Shown here piece after piece: positions 8,150 to 15,887 of a stretch of DNA of 52,450 nucleotides; the first letter of the stretch is position 1, and every line of letters begins with the position of its first letter. The notes beneath the pieces were generated by a model that was not told where the DNA came from, did no database searches, and was given only the letters and a program-made list of their open reading frames with translations. Both the position numbers and the translations under genes were made by a program. This stretch comes from Methanobacteriota archaeon. Lineage in GTDB: Archaea; Methanobacteriota; Methanobacteria; Methanobacteriales; Methanobacteriaceae. Location: NCBI GenBank assembly GCA_023436175.1, contig JAEZKE010000084.1, positions 1 through 52,450 on the forward strand. The letters run 5' to 3'.

Positions 8150-8632
8150 ATGGAGAAAACAGGGTCACTATCGTTAATAAATGAAATAAAGTGGGTAGCA
8201 ATAGTAAAAGCAGTACTTTTAGCAATAATTCCTTTAACAATTGTAGGATTAATTGGATCATTCATGCAAATTCCATTAATCGGGGACATTATAGAACCCT
8301 TTATATATTTTATAGCTGCAGCATACGTTGGTTATTCGATTAAAGAAGGCTATATGAATGGTGCAATTCATGGAGCATTAGTTGTAATCCTCCTTACAAT
8401 TATAGTTTGCATAATAATGACCATAATAATGACATTTATTGATCTAACATGGGGCTTTCCCATTTTTGATACAGGCTATTCTGGTGACAGTCCTATGGAG
8501 AGTAGTTTCTTTTTTCAAACAATAATTTTTATGGCAGGAATTGTATTGTGGGTAATATTATTTGCCATAAATTTAATTAGTGGCGTTATAGGTGGAGTTA
8601 TTGGAATGCTAATATCCAAAAATAATAACTAA
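8150..8632 (+). CDS. DUF5518-like integral membrane protein
   Basis: 160 residues with four or five hydrophobic segments: AIVKAVLLAIIPLTIVGLIG, IIEPFIYFIAAAYVGY, a long ALVVILLTIIVCIIMTIIMT, then IIFMAGIVLWVILFAIN and a Gly-rich GVIGGVIGMLISK tail. The glycine-rich helix ends and the YVGYSIKEGYMNGAIHG loop resemble the DUF5518 proteins common in Methanobacteriales; I recall this family but cannot verify it. ATG follows GGAGGATC. It lies between the HEAT/SHOCT gene and the M48 peptidase. No catalytic motif; function unknown. Confidence 0.65.
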   Translation: MEKTGSLSLINEIKWVAIVKAVLLAIIPLTIVGLIGSFMQIPLIGDIIEPFIYFIAAAYVGYSIKEGYMNGAIHGALVVILLTIIVCIIMTIIMTFIDLTWGFPIFDTGYSGDSPMESSFFFQTIIFMAGIVLWVILFAINLISGVIGGVIGMLISKNNN

Positions 8633-8805
8633 ACTAATTAATTTCCTCTTTTTAGTTTCACTAATCGAATACTTACCAGATTATAAAAGTTTGTTAGCTG
8701 AAATGATTAGATTAAAATATAAAAATTTAAATGCAACTTCAAGTAAATCTGGATTTATAGTAATAAAGTCATAAGTATTAAATTAGGATATGGAATGTGT
8801 TATAT

Positions 8806-9798
8806 ATGGACGATATGGGCATAAAGACTACAAAAAACATAGATTTAGAAAATAAAGAACGAAAAAAACTAATTTTGCTTAATCCACGTGAGTATGAACA
8901 TCCTTTTGATAGGCAAGCTCTTAATGCCTTAGAAGGGACTCCGGGTTTAGAAAAATTGGTAAGAAAAATTTTCAAGCATGGGTATGAAAGAGCTATTAGG
9001 TTACAATATACTGGTAGTTATTTAAAAATTACTCCAGATAATTTTCCAGACATTTATAAACTCTTGGAAGAAGCATGTGATATCATTGAACTTAAAAATG
9101 TTCCTGAATTGTATATGGAATGGAGTTATGCAGTAAATGGAATGGCTATAGGGTCAGAAAATCCTATTATAATTCTTACTTCTGGAGCTATAGATTTATT
9201 GACCCCTGAAGAACTCCTTTATCTTATTGGGCATGAGTGTGGACATATAAAAAGTGGCCATATGTTATATCATACAATGGCATTAGTTATTCCATTTTTA
9301 GGTGACATTATTGGAACAGCAACTTTGGGTATTGGAAGTTTAGTATCTACTGGTTTAGAATTAGCTTTACTTTACTGGAGTCGAATGTCTGAATTTACTG
9401 CAGATAGGGCCGGACTCTTAGCCTGCCAAGATAAAGACGCTGTAATAAGTGCATTAATGAAAATGAGTGGTGTTCCCAAAAATTTCTATGATAAAATGAA
9501 TACAGAAGACTTCATAAAGCAAGCAGAAGCCTTTAAGGGATTTGATCATGATTCTACAGATAAAGCATTTAAATATATAATGATCATGGACCAAACCCAC
9601 CCATGGACAGTTATGAGAGCATCAGAAATTTTAAAATGGATTAAAGCAGAAGAATATCAGCGAATTATAGATAAACACACCGGAGATATAGAATCTCTTG
9701 AAATATCATGTTTAAAGTGTGGGTCTAAATTAAAAGGTACAGACACATTTTGTGGACATTGTGGCGAAAAAATATCAGGGCGTTATGGAGGTAAATAA
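8806..9798 (+). CDS. M48-family zinc metallopeptidase with C-terminal zinc ribbon
   Basis: 330 residues. The zinc-binding HExxH is HECGH (about 143-147, in LIGHECGHIKSGH) and the third ligand is the Glu of EFTADRAG (about 195). This is the arrangement of HtpX/Ste24-like M48 peptidases. One hydrophobic hairpin (MALVIPFLGDIIGTATLGIG and following) lies between the two motifs, so it is probably a membrane-associated protease facing the cytosol. The tail has a ribbon CLKCGSKL...FCGHCGEKI, unusual for M48 and shared with its neighbours. ATG at 8806 is chosen; GTG at 8797 is possible but sits too near the GGA. The stop is one base before the next ATG, so the two genes are an operon. Confidence 0.85.
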   Translation: MDDMGIKTTKNIDLENKERKKLILLNPREYEHPFDRQALNALEGTPGLEKLVRKIFKHGYERAIRLQYTGSYLKITPDNFPDIYKLLEEACDIIELKNVPELYMEWSYAVNGMAIGSENPIIILTSGAIDLLTPEELLYLIGHECGHIKSGHMLYHTMALVIPFLGDIIGTATLGIGSLVSTGLELALLYWSRMSEFTADRAGLLACQDKDAVISALMKMSGVPKNFYDKMNTEDFIKQAEAFKGFDHDSTDKAFKYIMIMDQTHPWTVMRASEILKWIKAEEYQRIIDKHTGDIESLEISCLKCGSKLKGTDTFCGHCGEKISGRYGGK

Positions 9799-9799
9799 T

Positions 9800-10417
9800 A
9801 TGATAAATTGTCCAAATTGTGAAGCTGAACTTGAAGAGAACATTAAATTCTGTACGAAATGTGGAACTAAGATTGAGCATGTACAATCTATCTCACAGGA
9901 AAATGATTCTGAAATTAACTGTCCTAGCTGCTCAGCAAAGTTACCTGCTGAAACTAAATTTTGTGTGGAATGCGGGACAAAAATTGAAAAGTTGAATAGT
10001 CATGAAGACCTAAATCAAGAAATCGTTTGCCCCGAATGTTCTGCAGAGAACCCTGCTGGAATGAGATTTTGCACCGATTGTGGAACCAAATTTGATCCTG
10101 CTATGAAATCTCAAAATGATTTTGTTAGCGAAGATACCGTAGAAACCGTTAAAGAAACAGGTAAAGGCATTATGAAAGAGGTAGGAGGTTTGTTTAACAA
10201 GGCTACCTCTAAAGGTGGTTTGTTTGATAAAGTTTCAGCTAGCATTGACGATGCTGTGTCTCCCAAAACCAAAACAGTTTATAAAAAAATGTTGATTTGT
10301 GAAAACTGTGGGGGTTACTATGAACTTCAAAAGGGTGAATCTCAGCACGATTTTGATCTATGTGAATGCGGAGGAAAATTCAAATATCAGCTTAAGCAAG
10401 AAAAGGTTCCAATTTAA
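9800..10417 (+). CDS. Multi-zinc-ribbon protein
   Basis: 205 residues starting MINCPNCEAELEEN, with GGAGG eight bases before the ATG. Three double-CxxC ribbons follow each other: CPNC...FCTKCGTKI, CPSC...FCVECGTKI and CPEC...FCTDCGTKF. A linker of about 60 residues with a glycine-rich helix (MKEVGGLFNKATSKGGLFDK) leads to a fourth ribbon, CENCGGYY...LCECGGKFKY. No transmembrane segment or enzyme motif. The gene is coupled to the M48 peptidase, whose own tail ribbon is similar, so it may be an adaptor or substrate receptor; that is inference. Confidence 0.75.
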   Translation: MINCPNCEAELEENIKFCTKCGTKIEHVQSISQENDSEINCPSCSAKLPAETKFCVECGTKIEKLNSHEDLNQEIVCPECSAENPAGMRFCTDCGTKFDPAMKSQNDFVSEDTVETVKETGKGIMKEVGGLFNKATSKGGLFDKVSASIDDAVSPKTKTVYKKMLICENCGGYYELQKGESQHDFDLCECGGKFKYQLKQEKVPI

Positions 10418-10941
10418 CCATATAGGGTCAATTAATAGAAAAGGATAGAATTTAATTCCTTTTAAATGATGAAAATTTATTCAGTTATTTTTACCTTTCC
10501 TTTTTAAATCTTAATTTTTAGCTAATACTAAAATCCATCTTTATATTGTATCATCATCTCCTTTGAATGGATTGTTATCATCTAACACTATTATGTATTG
10601 TCGTGTTCAATTTTGTGTTGTCTCATTTTCTTGTCTATTATAATGCTTACATCTTTGTATTTCTAACTTTGAATCAACAGCTTGCATTTTAATATACTTT
10701 TACTAAGATAATATTGTCTCAATGTTTAATAGGTCTTGAGTAAGAGCATTGGAAAGTATTCATTAATAGTACTTCCCTAAACAATATTAAGCAATATTTA
10801 TTTGTAAGATTATCCTATTTTTAAGAGAGGAATCAAATTTAAGAATTAAAAAAAGAAGAAACTTCAAATATTAGTATCAATTAAAGCCGTAATATTTTAA
10901 GATATTCTATAAACTGGAACAAGAGAAAGGGATTATTTTTT
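10418..10941. other. Intergenic region, no gene seen
   Basis: 524 AT-rich bases between the zinc-ribbon gene and the DUF4062 gene. I find no open frame with a ribosome binding site and no strong hairpin. The short repeated words CAATATTAAGCAATATT near 10780-10800 are the only visible structure. Confidence 0.4.
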
Positions 10942-12412
10942 ATGTCAATTAAAGTTTTTGTAAGCGGAAACCAGACAGAATTAAAGGATGAAAGATTCAC
11001 AGTAAAAGAGACAATAACCACTAATCCTATTTTAAATGATATTTTTGATGTTTTTCTTTTTGAAGATTTACCTGCAAACAGTAGAGACCCTATTTCAACA
11101 TATATTAAAGAAGTAGAGAATAGTGATGTTTATATTGGACTGATTGGATCTATGTATGGGGAGGTTGGAAAGGATGGGGTTTCTCCTACTGAACGTGAGT
11201 TTCAAAGATTTATTAAGACAAATCCTCATAATTCTGTTTTTGTGTTTATAAAGGGTGCAGGAAATGTAGATAGAGATAAGAAAACTCAAGAATTTATTGC
11301 TAAAGTTAGGGATTTAACAACTTATAAACGATTTGATAATTTAGATGACTTAAAAAGTCATATTACAGATAGTCTTGTTTTATATCTTTATGATAAAAGA
11401 ATAATACGTAAGGAACCTTTTGATTTAGCAATTTGCATTGAAGCGGGATATGATGCAATTGATGAGAATGAAGTTAAGGAATTTCTGGAAAGAAAAGCCA
11501 CCAAATTAAATCTGGGAGTGCCTTCAAGACCAATAAAAGATATTCTGCTTAATATTTTGAAGGTCATAAAAGAAGACAATGGAGAACTTAAACCCACTAA
11601 TACGGGTTTACTTTTCTTTGGAAAAAATCCGTCTGAGTTTATACCTCAAAATGAAATTAGAATTGCACGTTTTAAAGGAATAACAAGGCGTGAAACTATT
11701 GACAGCCAGGAGATAAAAGGACCCATATATAAAATGCTTGATGAAGTAGAGATCTTTTTTAAGAGAAATACTCGTCTTGCAAATAAAATTGTAGACTTTA
11801 AACGTGTAGATATACCTGAATATCCTTATGGGGCCATAAGGGAAGCTTTAATCAATGCAATAGCACATAGGGATTATAATCGTAGTGAAGCGCCAATAAT
11901 GTTTTCTATTTTCGATGATAGGGTAGAAATAAGTAACCCTGGAGGGCTTCTACCTGGTTTAACCATTAATGATATTGAAGGGAAGCATGCAACCAGAAAT
12001 AAGAAAATATGTGAAATTTTCAGCGAAACTAAAGATATGGAAAAAATACGGTACTGGAATCATTAAAATGAAAGAATTAATGGAAGAACATGGCTTAAAT
12101 GAACCAGAATTTTCAGAAGAAGGAGATTTCTTCGTTGTAAGGTTTTATGGACCTGGTGATAATATTTTAGATCTTGTTTCAGGTGTTCCTGATGAACGTA
12201 TGACTGATTTAAAAGAATTGGGCTTAAATGATAGACAAATTAAAGCTTTAGAACTTATGGTAAATGAAGATAAGATTTTTACTAACAGTCTTTACCAAAA
12301 AACATTCGATGTATCAAGGCCTACTGCTTCAAGAGATCTTAAGGGTTTGGTTAATGTAGAACAAGTATATAAATGGGGTAAAGGTAAAGGTACAAAATAT
12401 AAGGCCGTATAA
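10942..12412 (+). pseudogene. DUF4062/AlbA_2-type ATP-binding/winged-helix protein, frameshifted
   Basis: First frame 10942-12066: an N-terminal DUF4062-like domain (SIKVFVSGNQTELKDER, DVYIGLIGSMYGE, SPTEREFQRF), then a Schlafen/AlbA_2-associated region (LKPTNTGLLFFGKNPSEFI) and a HATPase_c_4-like part (YPYGAIREALINAIAHRDY, FDDRVEISNPGGLLPGL). It then runs out of frame at KDMEKIRYWNH. Deleting one A from the six at 12041-12046 restores DMEKYGTGIIKMKELMEEHG and joins the second frame, which ends at 12412 with a winged helix (LNDRQIKALELMVNEDKIFT, VSRPTASRDLKGLV). Intact, it would have about 490 residues. Such proteins are seen as regulators or in defence loci. The shift may be a real mutation or a homopolymer sequencing error. 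Confidence 0.8.
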
Positions 12413-12420
12413 TTATTTCA

Positions 12421-12516
12421 TGATTCATAAAGTTAAAATGTGATGCATAAAATGATACATAAATTTGGTGATGCATAATTCCAAAATGTGATGCATAAGT
12501 TGATGCATATATTTGA
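12421..12516 (+). repeat. Two 48-bp tandem units carrying six TGATGCATAA-like motifs
   Basis: TGATNCATAA-like words start at 12421, 12441, 12453, 12469, 12489 and 12501. Spacing is 20-12-16-20-12, so the pattern repeats exactly every 48 bases (12421-12468 and 12469-12516). The core ATGCAT is palindromic. It begins nine bases after the stop of the frameshifted gene. It could be a regulator-binding array for the downstream gene or a decayed coding repeat. Confidence 0.65.
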
Positions 12517-12664
12517 GTTATTGAAAATTAATATCATTAAAAAATTTGGCATATGCGCATTAAGTTAACAGTACTCTCTAAAACATTATAACCATTATTT
12601 TTTTTGCTTTAAAATGTCATGTTAGGGGGAATTTTTTATAAAATTTGCAGAGCGTATTGAAAAT

Positions 12665-12892
12665 TTGAATTCAATGAGAGATTTTGGAAGAGAAATAGTA
12701 TTGCTATATTTGGCTATGTGGAAACATAGTTTAGTCTATGATAAGGAATTTTTGAAAACTGTTGATGAAGATGCCAAAGAAATGTTTGATATCCTAAAAA
12801 AATTTTATGAAAATGAGATTAAAGGTACAGATGCTCCACATGTCCCGAAATTTGGGGAAAGTATAGTCCTTTTGGAAAGAAACTTTGATTAA
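12665..12892 (+). CDS. Hypothetical small helical protein
   Basis: At least 75 residues: MRDFGREIVLLYLAMWKHSL then YDKEFLKTVDEDAKEMFDIL. No family recognised. The start is uncertain: TTG at 12665 and ATG at 12674 have no ribosome binding site. The frame is open further back, and a strong GGGGGA (12625-12630) sits seven bases before an in-frame ATA at 12638, which would add IKFAERIEN. Either a rare ATA start is used or an ATG has mutated. Predicted soluble and mostly helical. Confidence 0.5.
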   Translation: MNSMRDFGREIVLLYLAMWKHSLVYDKEFLKTVDEDAKEMFDILKKFYENEIKGTDAPHVPKFGESIVLLERNFD

Positions 12893-12961
12893 AATCTCCA
12901 AAAGTTAAATTGGATGATATTATCCTGAAAGAGAAATTGGAAGTATTTTACTTATAAATGA

Positions 12962-13237
12962 CTAGATATTTTCAACTCCGAATGGCACTACTTCCCTTAC
13001 CTCAACTTCCATAGGTCCAAAGAATTTTTTAACATCATCTGGACTTTCTGCACTTACTATAAAATATCCATGATGCAGGGATTCCTCCGTTGGACAGCTT
13101 ACATAGGCACTTTCTAAATTAACATTATATTTTTCCATATTTTCCTTTGAAAAAATTTCTTTAAGCATTTCTATGCCTTCATCTGTTTTAAGGGGACATT
13201 TTTTAGATTCATGTTTGTGGGTTGCAGAAAATAACAT
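12962..13237 (-). CDS. Small alpha/beta protein, possibly DUF3303 / dimeric barrel type
   Basis: 91 residues from ATG at 13237, which follows a near-perfect GGAGGTGAT; the open frame extends to 13300 but lacks a site there. It begins MLFSATHKHESKKCPLKTDE and has NVNLESAYVSCPTEESLHHG, then YFIVSAESPDDVKKFFGPME and VEVREVVPF. The strand-helix-strand layout with 'SAESPDDVKKFF' is typical of ferredoxin-like dimeric barrels (DUF3303 and relatives). No catalytic role can be named. Convergent with the hypothetical gene on its left, divergent from the prenyltransferase. Confidence 0.6.
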   Translation of the reverse strand: MLFSATHKHESKKCPLKTDEGIEMLKEIFSKENMEKYNVNLESAYVSCPTEESLHHGYFIVSAESPDDVKKFFGPMEVEVREVVPFGVENI

Positions 13238-13372
13238 AAAATCACCTCCAGTTATTACTAAGTTTTTTGGATTATTTATTTTTATAGAAGATAATTGCAT
13301 TAACTTAAATAATCAGATTTGACAGATTAGTTTTAAATTACATTGATAATTGAATTAATTTAGAGTGATTTC

Positions 13373-14206
13373 ATGAATGCATATTTAGAGATAATAAGGC
13401 CGGGAAATGCAGTAATGACAGTGATAGCAGTGCTTTTAGTTATGCTTATAAGTGGAAACTTTAGTTTAAACGCATTTTTAGCATGTGTTGTGGTTTTCAT
13501 GGTAATAGGTGGTGGAAATGCAATAAATGATTATTTTGACCATAAAATAGATGCCATCAATAAACCAAACCGTCCAATTCCATCTGGAAGAATCTCCTTA
13601 AATGCTGCGAGAATTTATTCAATAGCTCTTTTTGTAATTGGGACAATCCTTGCTTTTATAATAGGACCATTACCTGGACTCATAGCTCTTTTTACTTCAA
13701 TTATTTTAATTTTATATGCATACAACCTTAAAAAAATGCCTCTTATTGGAAATACGGCGGTATCCTTCTTTATAGGTCTTACGTTTGTTTTTGGGGCGGT
13801 AGTTGTAGATGAACCATTACTTTCAATTTTAGGTTTTTCTCCATTCTTTATAACTATGATGCGTGAAATTGTAAAAGATATGGAAGATATGGAAGGAGAC
13901 AAAAAAGAGGGAGCAAAGACATTACCTATAATGTATGGACTTGGATTGTCTGCAATTATTGCTGCATTTTTCATGGCACTTGCTGTCATTACAAGCCCGA
14001 TACCTTATTTTGTAGGAGTTTTAACTGTATTCTACCTTCCATTGCTTTTTGTTGGAGATATAATCTTTTTATTAGGTGCAGTATCTGTATTAAAGAATCA
14101 ATCAATTGAAAATACCTCAAAAGTATCAAAATGGGTTAAAATTGGTATGGTAGTGGTTCTTTTATCTTATGCAATTGGATCGCCATTTTTAATCTCTTTA
14201 ATATAA
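13373..14206 (+). CDS. (S)-2,3-di-O-geranylgeranylglyceryl phosphate synthase
   Basis: 277 residues; UbiA-superfamily membrane prenyltransferase. In archaea it adds the second geranylgeranyl chain to geranylgeranylglyceryl phosphate, making the core ether lipid. Both Asp-rich motifs are present: NDYFDHKIDAINKPNRPIPSG (about 52-72; NDxxDxxxD) and VKDMEDMEGDKKEGAKTLP (about 168-186). Eight or nine hydrophobic helices follow the family pattern, and the length is typical. ATG at 13373 follows GAGTGATTTC. A decayed copy of its 3' half lies directly downstream. Confidence 0.92.
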   Translation: MNAYLEIIRPGNAVMTVIAVLLVMLISGNFSLNAFLACVVVFMVIGGGNAINDYFDHKIDAINKPNRPIPSGRISLNAARIYSIALFVIGTILAFIIGPLPGLIALFTSIILILYAYNLKKMPLIGNTAVSFFIGLTFVFGAVVVDEPLLSILGFSPFFITMMREIVKDMEDMEGDKKEGAKTLPIMYGLGLSAIIAAFFMALAVITSPIPYFVGVLTVFYLPLLFVGDIIFLLGAVSVLKNQSIENTSKVSKWVKIGMVVVLLSYAIGSPFLISLI

Positions 14207-14275
14207 TTTTTGAAGTTAATGTTGTATAATAAGGACATTCTACTTTTTAAGTACCTATCTATTTTTTGGTAATGT

Positions 14276-14609
14276 AAAAGAGATATTGAAGATGCTAAAT
14301 GTGATGGAAAAGAGCGACTACACTACAGATTAATCCATGGAACAGATCATCACTAATTCTTGCACTATACTTCATGATAATTGCAAGAATTGCAAGTCAC
14401 ATGCTTTATTTTAAAGGTATCTTCAAATATATTTTATATATTACCACTTTTTGTCATTTACAGTCTTTCCATGTATTTCTCTGCAGTATCAATATTAATG
14501 ATCAATCAATTAAAATACTGTAAAAGTTTTGAAAAAGATTAAAATGGGTAGAAGAATAACATTTTTAGCATTTGCGGTTGGATCCCCATTTTTAGCTTCC
14601 TTAATTTAA
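14276..14609 (+). pseudogene. Decayed partial copy of the DGGGP synthase 3' half
   Basis: Translation in pieces follows the intact upstream gene. RDIEDAKCDGKERLHYRLIHG corresponds to the second Asp-rich block (VKDMEDMEGDKKEGAKTLP...). LPLFVIYSLSMYFSAVSIL with INQSIK matches LPLLFVGDIIFLLGAVSVLKNQSIE. ITFLAFAVGSPFLASLI and a stop match VVVLLSYAIGSPFLISLI and its stop. Several stops and frameshifts interrupt it, and no start is present. It is therefore a dead remnant, from tandem duplication or from loss of a second UbiA gene. Confidence 0.75.
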
Positions 14610-14649
14610 AACCACAATTTTTAACTATTTTTAATACATAAATTAATAC

Positions 14650-15051
14650 ATGAAACTTAAACCCATAGGAATAATAAATTCTCCATATAAAGTAAAAGGG
14701 GATTCGCCACGCCAGGGCCGTTTTTCTGAAAAATTAAGTAAAATAGCTGTTTTTGATGAATATTTACAGGGTTTACAGGATATAGAGAGACGTGAACATT
14801 TGATTATTCTATATGGATTGGATCGAGCTGAAGATTATAAATTGATGGTAATTCCGCCTGGAAAAACAGAAGAACAGGGATTGTTTTCCACCCGAGCTCC
14901 TGTAAGGCCAAATCCCATTGCGTTATGTATGGTTAAACTCCTGAAAGTAGAAGGAAATGTTCTCACTGTAAAATGGCTGGATGCCCTTGACGGCTCTCCG
15001 TTACTTGATATTAAACCATTTTTACCTGAAGTGGACTGTATTGAAAAATAA
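14650..15051 (+). CDS. trmO: TrmO-type tRNA m6t6A37 methyltransferase
   Basis: 133 residues; single TrmO/UPF0066 beta-barrel domain without the C-terminal extension of the E. coli enzyme. Signatures: LKPIGIINSPYK at the start, SPRQGRFSEKLSKIAVFDEY, GLFSTRAPVRPNPIALCMVKL, and LDALDGSPLLDIKPFLPEVD near the end. These conserved blocks line the S-adenosylmethionine site. The family N6-methylates threonylcarbamoyl-adenosine-37 in tRNA. No ribosome binding site is evident before the ATG, so the transcript could be leaderless. It sits 60 bases before the CDGSH gene, same strand. Confidence 0.9.
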   Translation: MKLKPIGIINSPYKVKGDSPRQGRFSEKLSKIAVFDEYLQGLQDIERREHLIILYGLDRAEDYKLMVIPPGKTEEQGLFSTRAPVRPNPIALCMVKLLKVEGNVLTVKWLDALDGSPLLDIKPFLPEVDCIEK

Positions 15052-15111
15052 ATTTGAATTCATAAATTTAGCCTTAAATTATGTAATTTTGACAATAATG
15101 GAGGATATAAT

Positions 15112-15831
15112 ATGACAGATAAAGATCCAATGAAAATAAAGATACTTAAAAATGGCCCATATGTGGTTTCGGGAAATGTTCCTTTATTTGAACAGATAAT
15201 GGTAACAAATGAAGAAGGACATGTATGTGAATGGAGCGAAGGCAAGGAATACCCACTTAAAGAAAGATACACTATTTGTCGCTGCGGATCATCCAAAAGA
15301 AAACCTTTCTGTGATGGAACACATATAAAAATAAATTTTGACGGAACCGAAACAGCAAGTAAAGAAAAGTACATGGAAAAAGCCCGAAAACTTGAAACAA
15401 AAGATTTCATATTGAACGATGTCTGGGATTTATGCGACCACTCCCGTTTCTGCCTGCGTGGAGGGGGTATAAGAGAACTACTAAAATCTGAAAATCCAGA
15501 AGATATTAAACTCGCAATTGAGGAGGCTAAAAGTTGCCCCTCTGGTCGTCTTGTTCTATGGGATAAAAAAACAGGAAAACCAGTTGAACCTGAATTTAAA
15601 CCATCTATAGTCCTGGTTAATGATCCACAGAAACAGTGTGATGGCCCCGTTTGGGTAAGGGGCGGGATTCAGATTGAATCTGCTGATGGAAGTACTTATG
15701 AGGTTAGAAACAGGGTTACACTTTGCAGGTGCGGAAAATCTGAGAACAAACCATTTTGTGATGGACGGCACTGGATGAGTGCAGAAGAAAAACAGGAATT
15801 CCGGGATAAATGGATTTCTCCTGAAGATTAA
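15112..15831 (+). CDS. Double CDGSH-type iron-sulfur protein
   Basis: 239 residues. Two CDGSH (mitoNEET-like) 2Fe-2S motifs of the C-x-C-x(2)-S-x(3)-P-x-C-D-G-x-H type: CRCGSSKRKPFCDGTH (about 60-75) and CRCGKSENKPFCDGRH (about 205-220). Between them lies CDHSRFCLRGGGI...SCPSGRLV, the layout of the divergent Fer4_19-like 4Fe-4S module found in this family. ATG follows GGAGGATAT. Soluble, no signal peptide. Likely an electron carrier or cluster-transfer protein; the partner is unknown. Confidence 0.9.
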   Translation: MTDKDPMKIKILKNGPYVVSGNVPLFEQIMVTNEEGHVCEWSEGKEYPLKERYTICRCGSSKRKPFCDGTHIKINFDGTETASKEKYMEKARKLETKDFILNDVWDLCDHSRFCLRGGGIRELLKSENPEDIKLAIEEAKSCPSGRLVLWDKKTGKPVEPEFKPSIVLVNDPQKQCDGPVWVRGGIQIESADGSTYEVRNRVTLCRCGKSENKPFCDGRHWMSAEEKQEFRDKWISPED

Positions 15832-15887
15832 AAAAACACTAACTTTTAATCCTTTCTATTTATAATTTAATATTTTTGCCATTAAAT

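Noticed and set aside
12035..12066. Programmed ribosomal frameshifting at the A6 run of the DUF4062 gene
   Set aside because: Possible, but no downstream stimulatory structure is seen and a homopolymer indel explains it more simply.
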